Assembly: GCA_963205435.1 (NCBI GenBank)
Contig: CAUJIV010000009.1
Span: forward strand, 1 to 37,345
DNA length: 37,345 bases
Source: Pseudomonadota bacterium
GTDB taxonomy: Bacteria; Pseudomonadota; Gammaproteobacteria; Burkholderiales; Rhodocyclaceae
Reading direction: 5' to 3'
Each line of letters opens with the position of its first letter. Position 1 is the stretch's first letter. A program made the translations under genes and the position numbers. Below the pieces are notes generated by a model. It was given only the letters and a program-made list of their open reading frames with translations, had not been told where the DNA came from and ran no database searches. Positions 1 to 9,669 of this stretch are shown here, piece after piece.

Positions 1-1230
<1,230 letters not shown>

Positions 1231-1316
1231 GCGACGCGACGCGGGGTGGCGGAAGGATTGGTCGCGCCGCCGGCCGCGACGCGCGGCGCAGCCGGATGCC
1301 GGCAGGCGCGGCCGCA

Positions 1317-1345
1317 AACAAAAAAGCCGGTCGTTGACCGGCTTT
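1317..1345 (-). terminator. Rho-independent terminator of the tRNA-Leu unit
   Basis: A 10-bp perfect inverted repeat (1323-1332 against 1336-1345, GC-rich core GCCGGTC) with a three-base loop is followed, in minus-strand reading, by a run of six T and then GTTTG. It sits 12 bases beyond the CCA end of tRNA-Leu in the right orientation. On the plus strand the hairpin is not followed by a T run, so it is not a convincing purA terminator. Confidence 0.85.
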
Positions 1346-1357
1346 CCCGTCGTCGCG

Positions 1358-1444
1358 TGGTGCCCAGAAGAGGACTCGAACCTCCACAGTGTTGCCACCG
1401 CTAGGACCTGAACCTAGTGCGTCTACCAATTCCGCCATCTGGGC
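1358..1444 (-). tRNA. tRNA-Leu, anticodon CAG
   Basis: Read on the minus strand, the 87 bases fold as a long-variable-arm tRNA. The acceptor stem GCCCAGA pairs with TCTGGGC, the D-arm contains GCGGAATTGGTAGACGC, the anticodon stem is CTAGG/CCTAG and the seven-base loop is TTCAGGT, giving anticodon CAG (codon CUG). The T-arm contains GGTTCGAGTCC. The CCA end is encoded (1358-1360), with discriminator A as expected for leucine. Confidence 0.97.
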
Positions 1445-1456
1445 AAAGAGGGCGCA

Positions 1457-1484
1457 ATTTTAAAGGATAGGCCGATTTTGTCAA
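1457..1484 (-). promoter_or_regulatory. Sigma70-type promoter of tRNA-Leu
   Basis: On the minus strand a consensus -35 TTGACA (1479-1484) and a -10 TAAAAT (1457-1462) are separated by 16 bases. The -10 ends 12 bases before the mature tRNA 5' end. The -35 overlaps the TTG start codon of rnr on the other strand, so the two divergent units share these bases. Confidence 0.8.
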
Positions 1485-3691
1485 ACAAGCCGGGCAGGGC
1501 GCGCAGGCGCGATCCGCACCTCGAGCGGGAGGCGAAAAAATACGCCCATCCCCTGCCGAGCCGCGAGTTCGTCCTGACGACGCTGGAAGAGAGCGGCGTG
1601 CCGCTGTCGTTCGAGGCGCTGGCGCGGCTGCTCGACATCCGCGGGCACGAGATCGACGGCTTCCAGCGCCGTCTCGGCGCCATGCAGCGCGACGGCCAGC
1701 TGATGCAGAATCGCCGCGGCGACTTCCTCATCCCGGACAAGGCGCACCTGATCCATGGCCGCGTCGAAGGCCATCCCGACGGTTTCGGCTTCCTGCTGCG
1801 TGATGACGGGGGAGACGACCTCTTCCTCGGGCCGAAGGAAATGGCCAAGGTCCTGCACGGCGACCGCGTCATGGCGCACATCGCCGGCAGCGACCGCCGC
1901 GGCCGGCCGGAGGGCCGCATCGTCGAGGTGCTGGAGCGGGCCAATCAGCGTCTGGTCGGCCGCGTGCATGGCGAGCATGGCGTGCAGTTCCTCGTCGCCG
2001 AAAACCGGCGCATCAGCCAGGAGATCCTGCTTGCCCGCGGCGGCCGCAAGGCTGCGCCCGGCCAGGTGGTGGTGGCGGAGATCATCGAGCAGCCCTCGCG
2101 CCACGCGCAGCCGATCGGCCGCGTCGTCGAGGTGCTCGGCGACTATGCCGAGCCGGGCATGGAAGTCGAGATCGCCCTGCGCAAGCACGAGCTGCCTTTC
2201 GAGTTCTCGCGCGCGGCCCTGGCCGAGGCGAGAAGGCTGCCGTCTGCCGTGCGCCAGGCCGACTGGGCATGGCAGGGCGGCCGCCGCGAGGACCTGCGCC
2301 CGTTGCCGCTGGTCACCATCGACGGCGAGACGGCGAAGGATTTCGACGACGCCGTCTGGTGCGGTCGGCAGGGGCGCGGCGGCCGGGGCGGTTTCCGCCT
2401 GATCGTCGCCATCGCCGATGTCAGCCATTACGTGCCGGCCGGCGGCGCCCTCGACGGCGACGCCTTCGCGCGCGGAAATTCCGTGTATTTCCCGCGCCGC
2501 GTCATCCCGATGCTGCCGGAGAAGCTGTCCAACGAGCTGTGCTCGCTCAAGCCGCAGGTGGAGCGCCTCTGCATGGCCTGCGACATGACGATTGCCGCCA
2601 GCGGCCAGATCGAGGACTACCGCTTCTACCCGGCGGTGATGCTCTCCCGCGCCCGCCTCACCTACGACGAGGTCGCCGCCGCGCTCGATGGCGGCAGCGC
2701 CGCCGGCGAGCCGCTGCTGGCCGGGCTGCAGCCGCAGCTGGGCGACCTGGAGGCCTTGTATCGCGCGCTGGCGAAGGCGCGCGCCGCGCGCGGCGCCATC
2801 GACTTCGAGACGGTGGAAACGCGCATGGTCTTCGACGACCAGGGCAAGATCGCCCGCATCGAGCCGGAGCGCCGCAACGACGCCCACCGCATCATCGAGG
2901 AATGCATGCTGGCGGCCAACGTCTGCGCCGCGGACTTCCTCGGCAGGAGCGGCCACGCCGCGCTCTACCGCGTGCACGAGGGGCCAACTGCGGAAAGGCT
3001 GGACAAGCTGCGCGCCTTCCTCAAGGAGTTCGGCCTGCAGCTCGCCGGTGGCGAGAAGCCGCAGGCGCGCGATTACGCCCGGCTGCTGGAGCGGGTCAGG
3101 CAGCGGCCCGACCGGCAACTGCTGCAGACGGTGATGCTGCGCTCGCTGCAGCAGGCGGTCTACAGCCCGGACAATGCCGGCCACTTCGGCCTCGCCTACG
3201 AGGCCTACTGCCATTTCACCTCGCCGATCCGGCGCTTCCCCGACCTGCTCGTCCATCGCGCCATCAAGGCGGTGCTGCAGGGCGAGAGCTATCGTCCCGG
3301 CAACTGGAGCGAGATCGGCAGCCACTGCTCGCAGACCGAGCGGCGCGCGGACGAGGCGACGCGCGACGTCGAAGACTGGCTGAAGTGCTACTACATGCAG
3401 GGCCGCATCGGCGAGGAGTTCTCCGGCAGCATCTCCTCGGTCACGGCCTTCGGCATCTTCGTCGCCCTCGACGAGGTTTTCGTCGAGGGGCTGGTGCATG
3501 TCTCCGATCTCGGCAGCGACTATTACCACTACGACGACGCCCGCCACCAATTGCTCGGCGAGCGCAGCGGCCGCCGCTTCCGCCTGGCCGACCGCGTGCG
3601 CGTGCAGCTGGTGCGTGTCGACCTGGAAAGCAGCAAGATCGATTTTCGTCTTGCCGGCGAGGAGGCGGGGAAGGGCCGCCGGCGTGGCTGA
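1478..3691 (+). CDS. rnr: Ribonuclease R
   Basis: Processive 3'-5' exoribonuclease that degrades structured RNA and takes part in rRNA and mRNA quality control. The 737 residues show the family order: an N-terminal winged-helix/cold-shock part (SREFVLTTL onward), the RNB catalytic domain with the metal-binding aspartates in [10 protein letters not shown] near residue 290, [18 protein letters not shown] in its second half, and a C-terminal S1 domain ([18 protein letters not shown], from about residue 645). The start is TTG at 1478, preceded by AAAGGA at 1462-1467. No ATG fits, and the N-terminus [17 protein letters not shown] resembles RNase R openings. The stop overlaps the start of rlmB by 8 bases, indicating translational coupling. 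A long antisense open frame opposite it is a high-GC codon shadow. Confidence 0.96.
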   Translation: MSNKPGRARRRDPHLEREAKKYAHPLPSREFVLTTLEESGVPLSFEALARLLDIRGHEIDGFQRRLGAMQRDGQLMQNRRGDFLIPDKAHLIHGRVEGHPDGFGFLLRDDGGDDLFLGPKEMAKVLHGDRVMAHIAGSDRRGRPEGRIVEVLERANQRLVGRVHGEHGVQFLVAENRRISQEILLARGGRKAAPGQVVVAEIIEQPSRHAQPIGRVVEVLGDYAEPGMEVEIALRKHELPFEFSRAALAEARRLPSAVRQADWAWQGGRREDLRPLPLVTIDGETAKDFDDAVWCGRQGRGGRGGFRLIVAIADVSHYVPAGGALDGDAFARGNSVYFPRRVIPMLPEKLSNELCSLKPQVERLCMACDMTIAASGQIEDYRFYPAVMLSRARLTYDEVAAALDGGSAAGEPLLAGLQPQLGDLEALYRALAKARAARGAIDFETVETRMVFDDQGKIARIEPERRNDAHRIIEECMLAANVCAADFLGRSGHAALYRVHEGPTAERLDKLRAFLKEFGLQLAGGEKPQARDYARLLERVRQRPDRQLLQTVMLRSLQQAVYSPDNAGHFGLAYEAYCHFTSPIRRFPDLLVHRAIKAVLQGESYRPGNWSEIGSHCSQTERRADEATRDVEDWLKCYYMQGRIGEEFSGSISSVTAFGIFVALDEVFVEGLVHVSDLGSDYYHYDDARHQLLGERSGRRFRLADRVRVQLVRVDLESSKIDFRLAGEEAGKGRRRG

Positions 3692-4436
3692 GGCGCGCTT
3701 CATCCACGGCTTCCATGCCGTGACGGCGCGCCTGCGGCTGGGCGGCGAGGGCGTCGAGGAGATCTATGTCGCCGCCGGGCGCCAGGACGGTCGCATGCGC
3801 GAGCTCGCCGGCCTCGCCGCCAGCCGCGGCGCGCGGGTGATCGCCGTCGCGGCGGAGCGGCTCGATGGCATGAGCGGCGGCGCCCGCCATCAGGGCGTGG
3901 TGGCGCGCGTCTCCGCCCTCCGCGGGCACGTCACGCTCGACGACGTGCTCGACACGCTGGCCGGGCCGGCCCTGCTGCTGGTGCTCGACGGCGTGCAGGA
4001 TCCGCACAATCTCGGCGCCTGCCTGCGCGTGGCCGATGCGGCCGGCGCGCATGCCGTCGTGGCGCCGAAGGACCGCGCCGCCGGGCTCAGCGCCGTCGCT
4101 GCCAAGGTGGCCTGCGGCGCCGCCGACAGCGTGCCCTACGTCACCGTCACCAATCTGGCCCGCAGCCTGCGCCAGATGCAGGCGCGCGGCATCCGCGTGC
4201 TCGGCGCCGATGCCGCGGCCGCCGAGGACATCCATCAGGCCGATCTCCGCCTGCCGCTGGCGCTGGTGCTCGGCGCCGAGGGCAGCGGCCTGCGCCGGCT
4301 GACGCGGGAAACCTGCGACGCGCTGGTGCGCATCCCGATGCTGGGCAGCGTCGAGAGCCTCAACGTCTCGGTGGCCAGCGGCATCTGCCTGTTCGAGGCC
4401 CGGCGGCAGAGCCGGCTGGCGCCGCCAAGCACTTGA
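3684..4436 (+). CDS. rlmB: 23S rRNA (guanosine-2'-O-)-methyltransferase RlmB
   Basis: SpoU-class SAM-dependent enzyme that methylates the ribose of G2251 (E. coli numbering) in the 23S rRNA P-loop. The 250 residues contain the N-terminal substrate-binding part ([12 protein letters not shown]) and the three knotted-fold SpoU motifs: [19 protein letters not shown] (motif 1), [18 protein letters not shown] (motif 2) and [17 protein letters not shown] (motif 3). The GTG at 3684 is chosen because the protein then matches the usual length and starts [18 protein letters not shown]-type sequence lies at 3660-3675. It overlaps the rnr stop, a common rnr-rlmB arrangement. A sigma70 promoter for the next operon begins inside its stop codon region. 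Confidence 0.95.
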   Translation: MAEARFIHGFHAVTARLRLGGEGVEEIYVAAGRQDGRMRELAGLAASRGARVIAVAAERLDGMSGGARHQGVVARVSALRGHVTLDDVLDTLAGPALLLVLDGVQDPHNLGACLRVADAAGAHAVVAPKDRAAGLSAVAAKVACGAADSVPYVTVTNLARSLRQMQARGIRVLGADAAAAEDIHQADLRLPLALVLGAEGSGLRRLTRETCDALVRIPMLGSVESLNVSVASGICLFEARRQSRLAPPST

Positions 4437-4461
4437 TGCGGCAAGCCTTGACGCTTATAAT
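4433..4461 (+). promoter_or_regulatory. Promoter of the rpsF-priB-rpsR-rplI operon
   Basis: TTGATG (4433-4438) and a perfect TATAAT (4456-4461) are separated by exactly 17 bases. The -35 box contains the TGA stop codon of rlmB. Transcription would start near 4468 and leave a leader of about 60 bases before rpsF. The match to the sigma70 consensus is the best on the plus strand in this window. Confidence 0.8.
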
Positions 4462-4526
4462 CAACGACTTTTTCAACCTTGCTCCACCGCGCGCATGGCG
4501 GGGGGCTCAACCCACAAGGAGAGTGC

Positions 4527-4907
4527 ATGCGGCATTACGAGATCGTTTTCATCGTCCATCCCGACCAGAGCGAGCAGGTGCCGGCGATGATCGAGCGCTA
4601 CAAGGGACTCGTCACCGGCCGTGCCGGCCAGATCCACCGCCTCGAGGACTGGGGCCGGCGCCAGCTGGCCTACCCGATCCAGAAGATCCACAAGGCGCAC
4701 TACGTGCTCATGAACATCGAGTGCGACGACGAGGCGCTGGACGAGCTGGAGCATGCCTTCAAGTTCAACGACGCCGTCCTGCGCCACCTCATCATCCGCA
4801 CGCAGCGCGCCGTGACGACGCCTTCGCCGATGATGAAGGAGGAGAAGGCCAAGTCGCTGACCCCGGCCGCCGAAGGGCCGAAGCCCGACGAAGCGGCCGC
4901 GGCCTGA
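4527..4907 (+). CDS. rpsF: 30S ribosomal protein S6
   Basis: Primary binding protein of the 30S platform, forming a heterodimer with S18, which is encoded two genes downstream. The 126-residue product begins [17 protein letters not shown] and carries the S6 signature around [17 protein letters not shown], followed by the Ala/Glu/Pro-rich C-terminal tail common in proteobacterial S6. The ATG at 4527 is set by AAGGAGAG at 4516-4522. An in-frame ATG further upstream would add non-homologous residues. First gene of a four-gene operon driven by the promoter at 4433-4461. Confidence 0.97.
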   Translation: MRHYEIVFIVHPDQSEQVPAMIERYKGLVTGRAGQIHRLEDWGRRQLAYPIQKIHKAHYVLMNIECDDEALDELEHAFKFNDAVLRHLIIRTQRAVTTPSPMMKEEKAKSLTPAAEGPKPDEAAAA

Positions 4908-4908
4908 T

Positions 4909-5232
4909 GTGACGGCGCCGGAGAACCGGCTGACCATCAGCGGCGGCATCCTCGAGCTGGAGCAGCTGCGCCATACGCCGGCCGGCGTGCCGGTGCTGGC
5001 TTTCAGGATCGCCCATGCCTCGGAGCGGATCGAGGCCGGGCAACAGCGCCGGGTCGAATGCGAGCTGCCGGCGGTCGCGCTGGGCGAGACGGCCCTGCTG
5101 CTGCGGGGCGCGCGCCCGGGAGACGGCGTCAGGCTGGCCGGCTTCCTCGCGGCAAAGAGCCTCAAGTCGAGGCAGCCGGTGCTGCATGTGGAACGAATCG
5201 AATTTACGGAAGGAATGAACCATGGCATTTAA
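4909..5232 (+). CDS. priB: Primosomal replication protein N (PriB)
   Basis: Single-stranded-DNA-binding OB-fold protein that joins PriA and DnaT in restart of collapsed replication forks. The 107 residues show the PriB pattern: [24 protein letters not shown] at the start and a terminal VLHVERIEF strand. The GTG start lies one base after the rpsF stop, and its stop TAA (5230-5232) overlaps rpsR by 11 bases. The embedded position between rpsF and rpsR is the normal location in beta- and gammaproteobacteria, and this supports the identification of a short, fast-evolving protein. Confidence 0.93.
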   Translation: MTAPENRLTISGGILELEQLRHTPAGVPVLAFRIAHASERIEAGQQRRVECELPAVALGETALLLRGARPGDGVRLAGFLAAKSLKSRQPVLHVERIEFTEGMNHGI

Positions 5233-5500
5233 ACCGAGAAGCGCGAAAGACGGCAAGAAGCGCCGCGACGACAAGGGTCGCGGCATGTTCAAGCGGCGCA
5301 AGTTCTGCCGCTTCACCGCGGAAAAGATCGAGGAGATCGACTACAAGGACATCGACATCCTCAAGGATTTCATCACGGAGAACGGCAAGATCATGCCGGC
5401 GCGCATCACCGGGACCAAGAGCGGCTACCAGCGCCAGCTGTCCACCGCCATCAAGCGCGCGCGCTTCCTCGCGCTGATTCCCTACACCGACCTGCACTGA
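5222..5500 (+). CDS. rpsR: 30S ribosomal protein S18
   Basis: Small-subunit platform protein that pairs with S6. The 92 residues are basic. They contain [21 protein letters not shown] and the C-terminal S18 signature [23 protein letters not shown]. One cysteine (in KFCRF) sits where zinc-binding S18 variants have several, so this is the zinc-independent form. The start ATG 5222 follows GGAAGGA near 5208-5214 within the end of priB. Confidence 0.97.
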   Translation: MAFKPRSAKDGKKRRDDKGRGMFKRRKFCRFTAEKIEEIDYKDIDILKDFITENGKIMPARITGTKSGYQRQLSTAIKRARFLALIPYTDLH

Positions 5501-5512
5501 GAGAGGGCCGCC

Positions 5513-5962
5513 ATGCAAGTGATCTTGATGGAGAAGGTGGTCAATCTCGGCAACCTCGGCGATGTCGTCAGGGTGCGCGACGGCTTCGCGCGCAATTTCC
5601 TCATTCCGCAAGGCAAGGCGCGGCGGGTGACGCCGGAGAACCTGGCCGAGTTCGAGAAGCGCCGCGCCGAACTGGAGCGCCAGCAGGCGGAGAAGCTGGA
5701 AGGCGCGCGAACCAGGGCGGCCGGACTGGAAGGCCTGCTGGTGCAGATCACGCGCAAGGCCAGCGTCGATGGCCGCCTCTTCGGCTCGGTCAGCAATTTC
5801 GACATCGCCGATGCGCTCAAGGCGCAGGGCTTCGAGGTGGAACGCAGCGAGATCCGCATGCCGCAAGGGCCGCTCAAGTCGGTCGGCGACGTGCAGTTGC
5901 AGATCGATCTGCACAGCGATGTCGTCGCCAACATCACGGTCTCCGTGCTCGGCGAACACTGA
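5513..5962 (+). CDS. rplI: 50S ribosomal protein L9
   Basis: Large-subunit protein binding 23S rRNA domain V, with two globular domains joined by a long helix. The 149 residues begin [21 protein letters not shown], with the N-domain signature [15 protein letters not shown]. They continue through the charged connecting helix ([19 protein letters not shown], residues about 44-64) and the C-domain [17 protein letters not shown]. The start is supported by GAGAGGG at 5500-5507. Last gene of the operon; a strong hairpin follows 22 bases after the stop. Confidence 0.97.
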   Translation: MQVILMEKVVNLGNLGDVVRVRDGFARNFLIPQGKARRVTPENLAEFEKRRAELERQQAEKLEGARTRAAGLEGLLVQITRKASVDGRLFGSVSNFDIADALKAQGFEVERSEIRMPQGPLKSVGDVQLQIDLHSDVVANITVSVLGEH

Positions 5963-5983
5963 CGGCAAGCCGCTGCCGCATCG

Positions 5984-6013
5984 ACAAGGGGCCGCAAACT
6001 TGCGGCCCCTTGT
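5984..6013 (+). terminator. Hairpin terminator after rplI
   Basis: A perfect 13-bp inverted repeat (5984-5996 and 6001-6013, core GGGGCCGCA) with the tetraloop AACT. The downstream arm ends CCCCTTGT and is followed by CGTTAAC, so the T tract is short, but the stem is very stable. It separates the ribosomal operon from the cco operon. Confidence 0.75.
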
Positions 6014-6214
6014 CGTTAACGGCGACGCACAAAAGCGCATCAGCATCATGGTCTTGAAAGATAAAATGTTTATATTTTCTTAATAAAATATTCACATTGG
6101 CGTCTATGAGCGTGTAAGGTTTGCCTCAATGCTCCGGTTCCAGCCATGGACAGCGAAAAGATCCGGCCACCGGACATGCCCGGAGCGGACCGCATTTGCG
6201 CCGAGGAAGCCAAG
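6014..6214 (+). promoter_or_regulatory. AT-rich leader upstream of ccoN
   Basis: The stretch 6054-6110 is strikingly AT-rich for this genome (TTGAAA at 6054-6059, TATATT at 6071-6076, TAATAA at 6081-6086). It probably contains the cco promoter, but no -35/-10 pair has consensus spacing. I looked for an FNR/ANR site (TTGAT-N4-ATCAA), typical before ccoNOP operons, and found none. An in-frame ATG at 6146 lacks a ribosome binding site. Confidence 0.4.
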
Positions 6215-7675
6215 ATGACGAAAACCGAGTATTACGACGATCGCGTGGTGCGCCAGTTCCTGGCGGCGACCATCGCCTGGGCCCTGATCGGCATGACGAT
6301 CGGCGTCTATGTCGCCGCCGAGCTGCGCTGGCCGGCGCTCAACTTCGAGATTCCCTGGCTGACCTTCAGCCGCCTGCGGCCGGACCACACCTTCGCCATC
6401 ATCTTCGGCTTCTGCGGCTCGGCGCTGATGGGCACCTGCTACTACGTCATCCAGCGCACCGGCCACACCCGGCTGGCCTGGAGCGGCATGGCCGGCTTCA
6501 CCTTCTGGGGCTGGCAGCTGGCCTGCGTGCTGGGGCTGATCACCATTCCGCTCGGCATCACCCAGAGCAAGGAATACGCCGAGCCGGAATGGTTCATCGA
6601 CGTCATCATCACCGTCGTCTGGGTCGCCTTCGGCGCGGTGTATTTCGGCACCGTCGCCCGCCGCCGCATCCGCCACATCTACGTGGCGGTCTGGTACTAC
6701 GGCGCCTTCATCATCGCCGTCGGCCTGCTGCACGTCTTCAACAACCTCGCCGTGCCGGTGTCGCTGACCAAGTCCTACCAGATCTATTCCGGCGTCGCCG
6801 ACGCCATGGTGCAGTGGTGGTACGGCCACAACGCCGTCGCCTTCATCTTCACCGCCGGCTTCCTCGCCATGATGTACTACTTCGTGCCGCGCCAGGCGCA
6901 GCAGCCGCTGTGGAGCTACCGCTTCTCCATCGTCAATTTCTGGGCCCTCATCTCGGTCTACATGTGGGCCGGCTCGCACCATCTGATGTATACCGCGCTG
7001 CCCGACTGGACGCAGTCGGTCGGCATGGCCTTCTCGATGGTGCTGCTGATGCCGAGCTGGGGTTCGGCGGCCAACGGCCTGCTGACCTTCAACGGCTCCT
7101 GGCACCGGCTGAAGTCGGACCCGGTCATGAAGTTCATGGTCATCTCGCTGGTGTTCTACGCCATCTCGACGACCGAGGGCTCGACCATGGCGATCAAGAC
7201 GGTGAATTCCCTGTCGCACTACACCGACTGGACGGTCGCCCACGTCCATGCCGGCACCCTCGGCTGGGTGGCGATGATCACCATCGGTTCGCTCTACGCC
7301 ATGGCGCCGCGCATCCTCGGTCGAGCGCAGATGCACTCGCACGGCGCCATGGAGCTGCACTTCTGGCTGCACTTCGCCGGAGCGGTGCTGTATGTCGTCT
7401 CGATGTGGGCCTCGGGCGTCACCGCCGGCCTGATGTGGCGCGCCACCGAGCCGGACGGCACCCTGACCTATGCCTTCATCGACAGCCTGATCGCCATCAA
7501 GCCGCTCTACATCGTGCGCTGGCTGGGCGGCATGCTGATCCTCACCGGCATGTGCGTGATGGCCTGGAACATGTGGCATACCGCCGCCGAGGTGCGCCGC
7601 CGCAGCGTCCAGCCGATTCCGGTGCCGGAGCCGGAAGGCCACCACGCGCCGGCGCCGCAGCCGGCGGCCAGCTGA
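6215..7675 (+). CDS. ccoN: cbb3-type cytochrome c oxidase subunit I
   Basis: Catalytic haem-copper subunit of the high-affinity cbb3 oxidase in the inner membrane; reduces O2 to water with proton translocation. The protein (486 residues from ATG 6215) has about 12 membrane segments and the haem/CuB histidines in [31 protein letters not shown] and HVHAGTLGW, the pattern of C-type oxidases. I prefer ATG 6215 to the in-frame ATG 6146 because GAGGAA (6203-6208) is properly placed and the product then has the family's usual length, starting [16 protein letters not shown]. First gene of ccoNOQP. Together with bc1 (14216 onward) it provides the microaerobic end of the respiratory chain. Confidence 0.97.
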   Translation: MTKTEYYDDRVVRQFLAATIAWALIGMTIGVYVAAELRWPALNFEIPWLTFSRLRPDHTFAIIFGFCGSALMGTCYYVIQRTGHTRLAWSGMAGFTFWGWQLACVLGLITIPLGITQSKEYAEPEWFIDVIITVVWVAFGAVYFGTVARRRIRHIYVAVWYYGAFIIAVGLLHVFNNLAVPVSLTKSYQIYSGVADAMVQWWYGHNAVAFIFTAGFLAMMYYFVPRQAQQPLWSYRFSIVNFWALISVYMWAGSHHLMYTALPDWTQSVGMAFSMVLLMPSWGSAANGLLTFNGSWHRLKSDPVMKFMVISLVFYAISTTEGSTMAIKTVNSLSHYTDWTVAHVHAGTLGWVAMITIGSLYAMAPRILGRAQMHSHGAMELHFWLHFAGAVLYVVSMWASGVTAGLMWRATEPDGTLTYAFIDSLIAIKPLYIVRWLGGMLILTGMCVMAWNMWHTAAEVRRRSVQPIPVPEPEGHHAPAPQPAAS

Positions 7676-7685
7676 GGACGAAGCC

Positions 7686-8330
7686 ATGGCCTACCGTCAT
7701 TTCGAAGCCATCGAGAAGCGCACCTGGCTGCTCGGCATCCTGACCTTCATCATGGTCTCGCTCGGCGGCCTGGCCGAGGTGGCGCCGCTGTTCTTCCAGG
7801 CGCTGGCGGTCAAGCCGGCGGACAACATCAAGCCCTATGACCCGGTGCATCTCGCCGGGCGCGACATCTACGTGCGCGAGGGCTGCTACCTGTGCCACTC
7901 GCAGATGATCCGCTCGCTGCGCTTCGAGACGCAGCGCTACGGCCACTACTCGACCGCCGAGGAATCGGTCTACGACCGGCCCTTCCAGTGGGGCTCGAAG
8001 CGCACCGGCCCTGACATCGCCCGCGTCGGCGGCAAGTATTCCGACGCCTGGCAGCGCCAGCACCTGCTCGATCCGCGCAGCGTGGCGCCGGACTCGAACA
8101 TGCCGGCCTATCCGTGGCTGGCCAAGGCCGGCGTCGACGGCAAGGACATCGCCGCCCGCATGCGCGTGCTGCGCCGGCTCGGCCATCCCTATTCCGACGC
8201 CGACATCGACGGCGCGGAAAAGGCGCTCGAGGGCGTCAGCGAGCTCGACGCCCTGGTCACCTATCTGCAGGGGCTGGGTGTCGTCAACGGGCCGCAGCCC
8301 GCGCCCGGCGAGGCGGCCAAGGCCCAATGA
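7686..8330 (+). CDS. ccoO: cbb3-type cytochrome c oxidase subunit II (mono-haem)
   Basis: Membrane-anchored monohaem cytochrome c that relays electrons from CcoP to CcoN. The 214 residues have an N-terminal anchor (about residues 13-40), a haem c motif CYLCH at 67-71 with the typical following SQMIRSLRFETQRYGHYS, and the characteristic WQRQHLLDPRSVAPDSNMPAYPW in which the methionine serves as distal ligand. The start follows GAGGACGAAG at 7674-7683. Ten bases separate it from ccoN. Identification is secure. Confidence 0.97.
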   Translation: MAYRHFEAIEKRTWLLGILTFIMVSLGGLAEVAPLFFQALAVKPADNIKPYDPVHLAGRDIYVREGCYLCHSQMIRSLRFETQRYGHYSTAEESVYDRPFQWGSKRTGPDIARVGGKYSDAWQRQHLLDPRSVAPDSNMPAYPWLAKAGVDGKDIAARMRVLRRLGHPYSDADIDGAEKALEGVSELDALVTYLQGLGVVNGPQPAPGEAAKAQ

Positions 8331-8333
8331 GCG

Positions 8334-8528
8334 ATGAGCCCGCTCTGGGGCCATCTGGTCGGCGTCATCATCCTGCTGATGATGGCGGTGTTCATCGGCA
8401 TCTGGGTATGGGCCTGGCTGCCGCGCCACAAGAAGACCTTCGGCTGGCTGGCGCGCCTGCCGATGGAAGAGGGGAAGGGGCCGCTCGACGACTCGATTCC
8501 CGCCACCGATGAGGAGCAACGCCGATGA
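8334..8528 (+). CDS. ccoQ: cbb3 oxidase small subunit CcoQ
   Basis: Single-span subunit thought to stabilise the cbb3 complex. The 64-residue protein has one hydrophobic helix (about residues 8-29, VGVIILLMMAVFIGIWVWAW) followed by a short charged tail. It corresponds to the CcoQ/FixQ family in size and position, exactly between ccoO and ccoP. Its stop overlaps the ccoP start by four bases (ATGA), indicating coupling. Confidence 0.85.
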   Translation: MSPLWGHLVGVIILLMMAVFIGIWVWAWLPRHKKTFGWLARLPMEEGKGPLDDSIPATDEEQRR

Positions 8529-9436
8529 GTAGCGGTTGGTCATTGTGGGTGATGGCCCTGGTCGTCATCAACATGGGGGTGATCTTCTTCCTCTTCCTGT
8601 GGGCGCCGCATGCCAGGGTGCCGATCCTGCCGGACGGCACCACCGGCCACAGCTGGGCGCACGGCGAGATCCGCGAGGGCATGCACCGCCTGCCGCTGTG
8701 GTGGATCCTCGGCTCCTTCGCCATGTTCATCTCCGCCTTCACCTATCTCACCCTGTTCCCGGGCTTCGGCGGCAACCACGGCCTGCTGCAATGGACGGCG
8801 CACGGCGAGCTGGCGAAGAACGTCGAGCAGAACAAGGCCAGGCTCGATCCGCTGCTCGCGCGGCTGACGGCGATGAGCGTCGAGCAGGCCGCCGCCGATC
8901 CGCAGGCGCTGCATCTCGGCGAGCGCCTCTTCGTCGACAACTGCGCCGCCTGCCATGGCCGCAACGCGCACGGCAACCCGCTGCTCGGCGCGCCCAACCT
9001 GACCGACGACGACTGGCTCTACGGTGGCAGCGGCGAGGCCATCAAGACCTCGATCCATGACGGCCGCAACGGCGTCATGCCGCCGTGGAACGCGCTCGGC
9101 GAGGAAACGGTGAAGAATCTCGCCCAATACGTGCTCGGCCTCTCCGGCCAGCCGCATGACGCGACCATGGCGGCCAAGGCCGAGGAGACCTTCAAGGGCA
9201 CCTGCAGCGCCTGCCATGGCGCCGACGGCAAGGGCAACCAGGGCATCGGCGCGCCCAACCTGACCGACAAGATCTGGCTCTACGGCGGCAGCCAGGCCGC
9301 CATCGAGGAGACCATCCGCAACGGCCGTCAAGGGCAAATGCCGACCTGGAGCGCGCGCCTGCCGGATGCCGACATCCACGTGCTGGCGGCTTACGTCTAT
9401 CATCTGTCCCATCGTGGAGAGACCGCCGCCCAATGA
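8525..9436 (+). CDS. ccoP: cbb3-type cytochrome c oxidase subunit III (di-haem)
   Basis: Di-haem cytochrome c subunit that accepts electrons from soluble cytochromes. The 303 residues show two N-terminal membrane helices (about 7-27 and 58-78), as in proteobacterial CcoP, and then two class I cytochrome c domains with CAACH at 140-144 and CSACH at 227-231. Each is followed by a repeat of the LGAPNLTDDDWLYGG type, with methionine ligands in NGVMPPW and GQMPTW. Overlaps ccoQ by four bases. The domain repeat and length are normal. Confidence 0.97.
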   Translation: MSSGWSLWVMALVVINMGVIFFLFLWAPHARVPILPDGTTGHSWAHGEIREGMHRLPLWWILGSFAMFISAFTYLTLFPGFGGNHGLLQWTAHGELAKNVEQNKARLDPLLARLTAMSVEQAAADPQALHLGERLFVDNCAACHGRNAHGNPLLGAPNLTDDDWLYGGSGEAIKTSIHDGRNGVMPPWNALGEETVKNLAQYVLGLSGQPHDATMAAKAEETFKGTCSACHGADGKGNQGIGAPNLTDKIWLYGGSQAAIEETIRNGRQGQMPTWSARLPDADIHVLAAYVYHLSHRGETAAQ

Positions 9437-9635
9437 GACCGAGCCGCCGCCGCGGGAGTCCTGGTATCACCAGCCGCTGGTCTGGATCGGCATCGTCCTT
9501 TTCGTTGCCTCGGTTGCCGGCAGCGTCTGGCTGATCGCCGTCAGCTCGCAGGCCGAGGATGAGCATGTGCCGGCCGGCGACAAGGTCTTCGGCGTGCCGA
9601 CCCGCTCGCCGCAGCCCGCTTCCGCGCCGCCCTGA
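9414..9635 (+). CDS. Small single-span membrane protein after ccoP (FixH-like position)
   Basis: A 73-residue protein of unknown function. It has a proline-rich N-terminus (ERPPPNETEPPPRE), one strong membrane helix (about residues 19-41, VWIGIVLFVASVAG within it) and a short polar tail ending in PQPASAPP. The GTG start at 9414 lies inside ccoP, so the genes overlap by 23 bases; this start is chosen because it directly precedes the conserved-looking segment. The WYHQPLVW opening of the helix recalls the N-terminal helix of FixH/CcoH assembly proteins, but the periplasmic FixH domain is absent, so homology is uncertain. The gene probably assists cbb3 assembly by context. ccoG, ccoI and ccoS are not present downstream. 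Confidence 0.6.
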   Translation: MERPPPNETEPPPRESWYHQPLVWIGIVLFVASVAGSVWLIAVSSQAEDEHVPAGDKVFGVPTRSPQPASAPP

Positions 9636-9669
9636 GCCGCCCGGCTCGGCGGGTCCGCTGCGGCCGACC

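Noticed and set aside
1481..3703. Antisense open frame of 740 codons opposite rnr
   Set aside because: It exactly mirrors a real conserved gene, its product is Ala/Arg/Leu/Asp-biased without motifs, and such frames are expected in GC-rich DNA.
6014..6145. FNR/ANR site before ccoN
   Set aside because: Searched for TTGAT-N4-ATCAA and close variants in both strands of the AT-rich leader; none found.
9636..9669. Terminator between the cco operon and the glycosylase-like gene
   Set aside because: GC-rich partial repeats only; no stable symmetric stem with a T tract on either strand.
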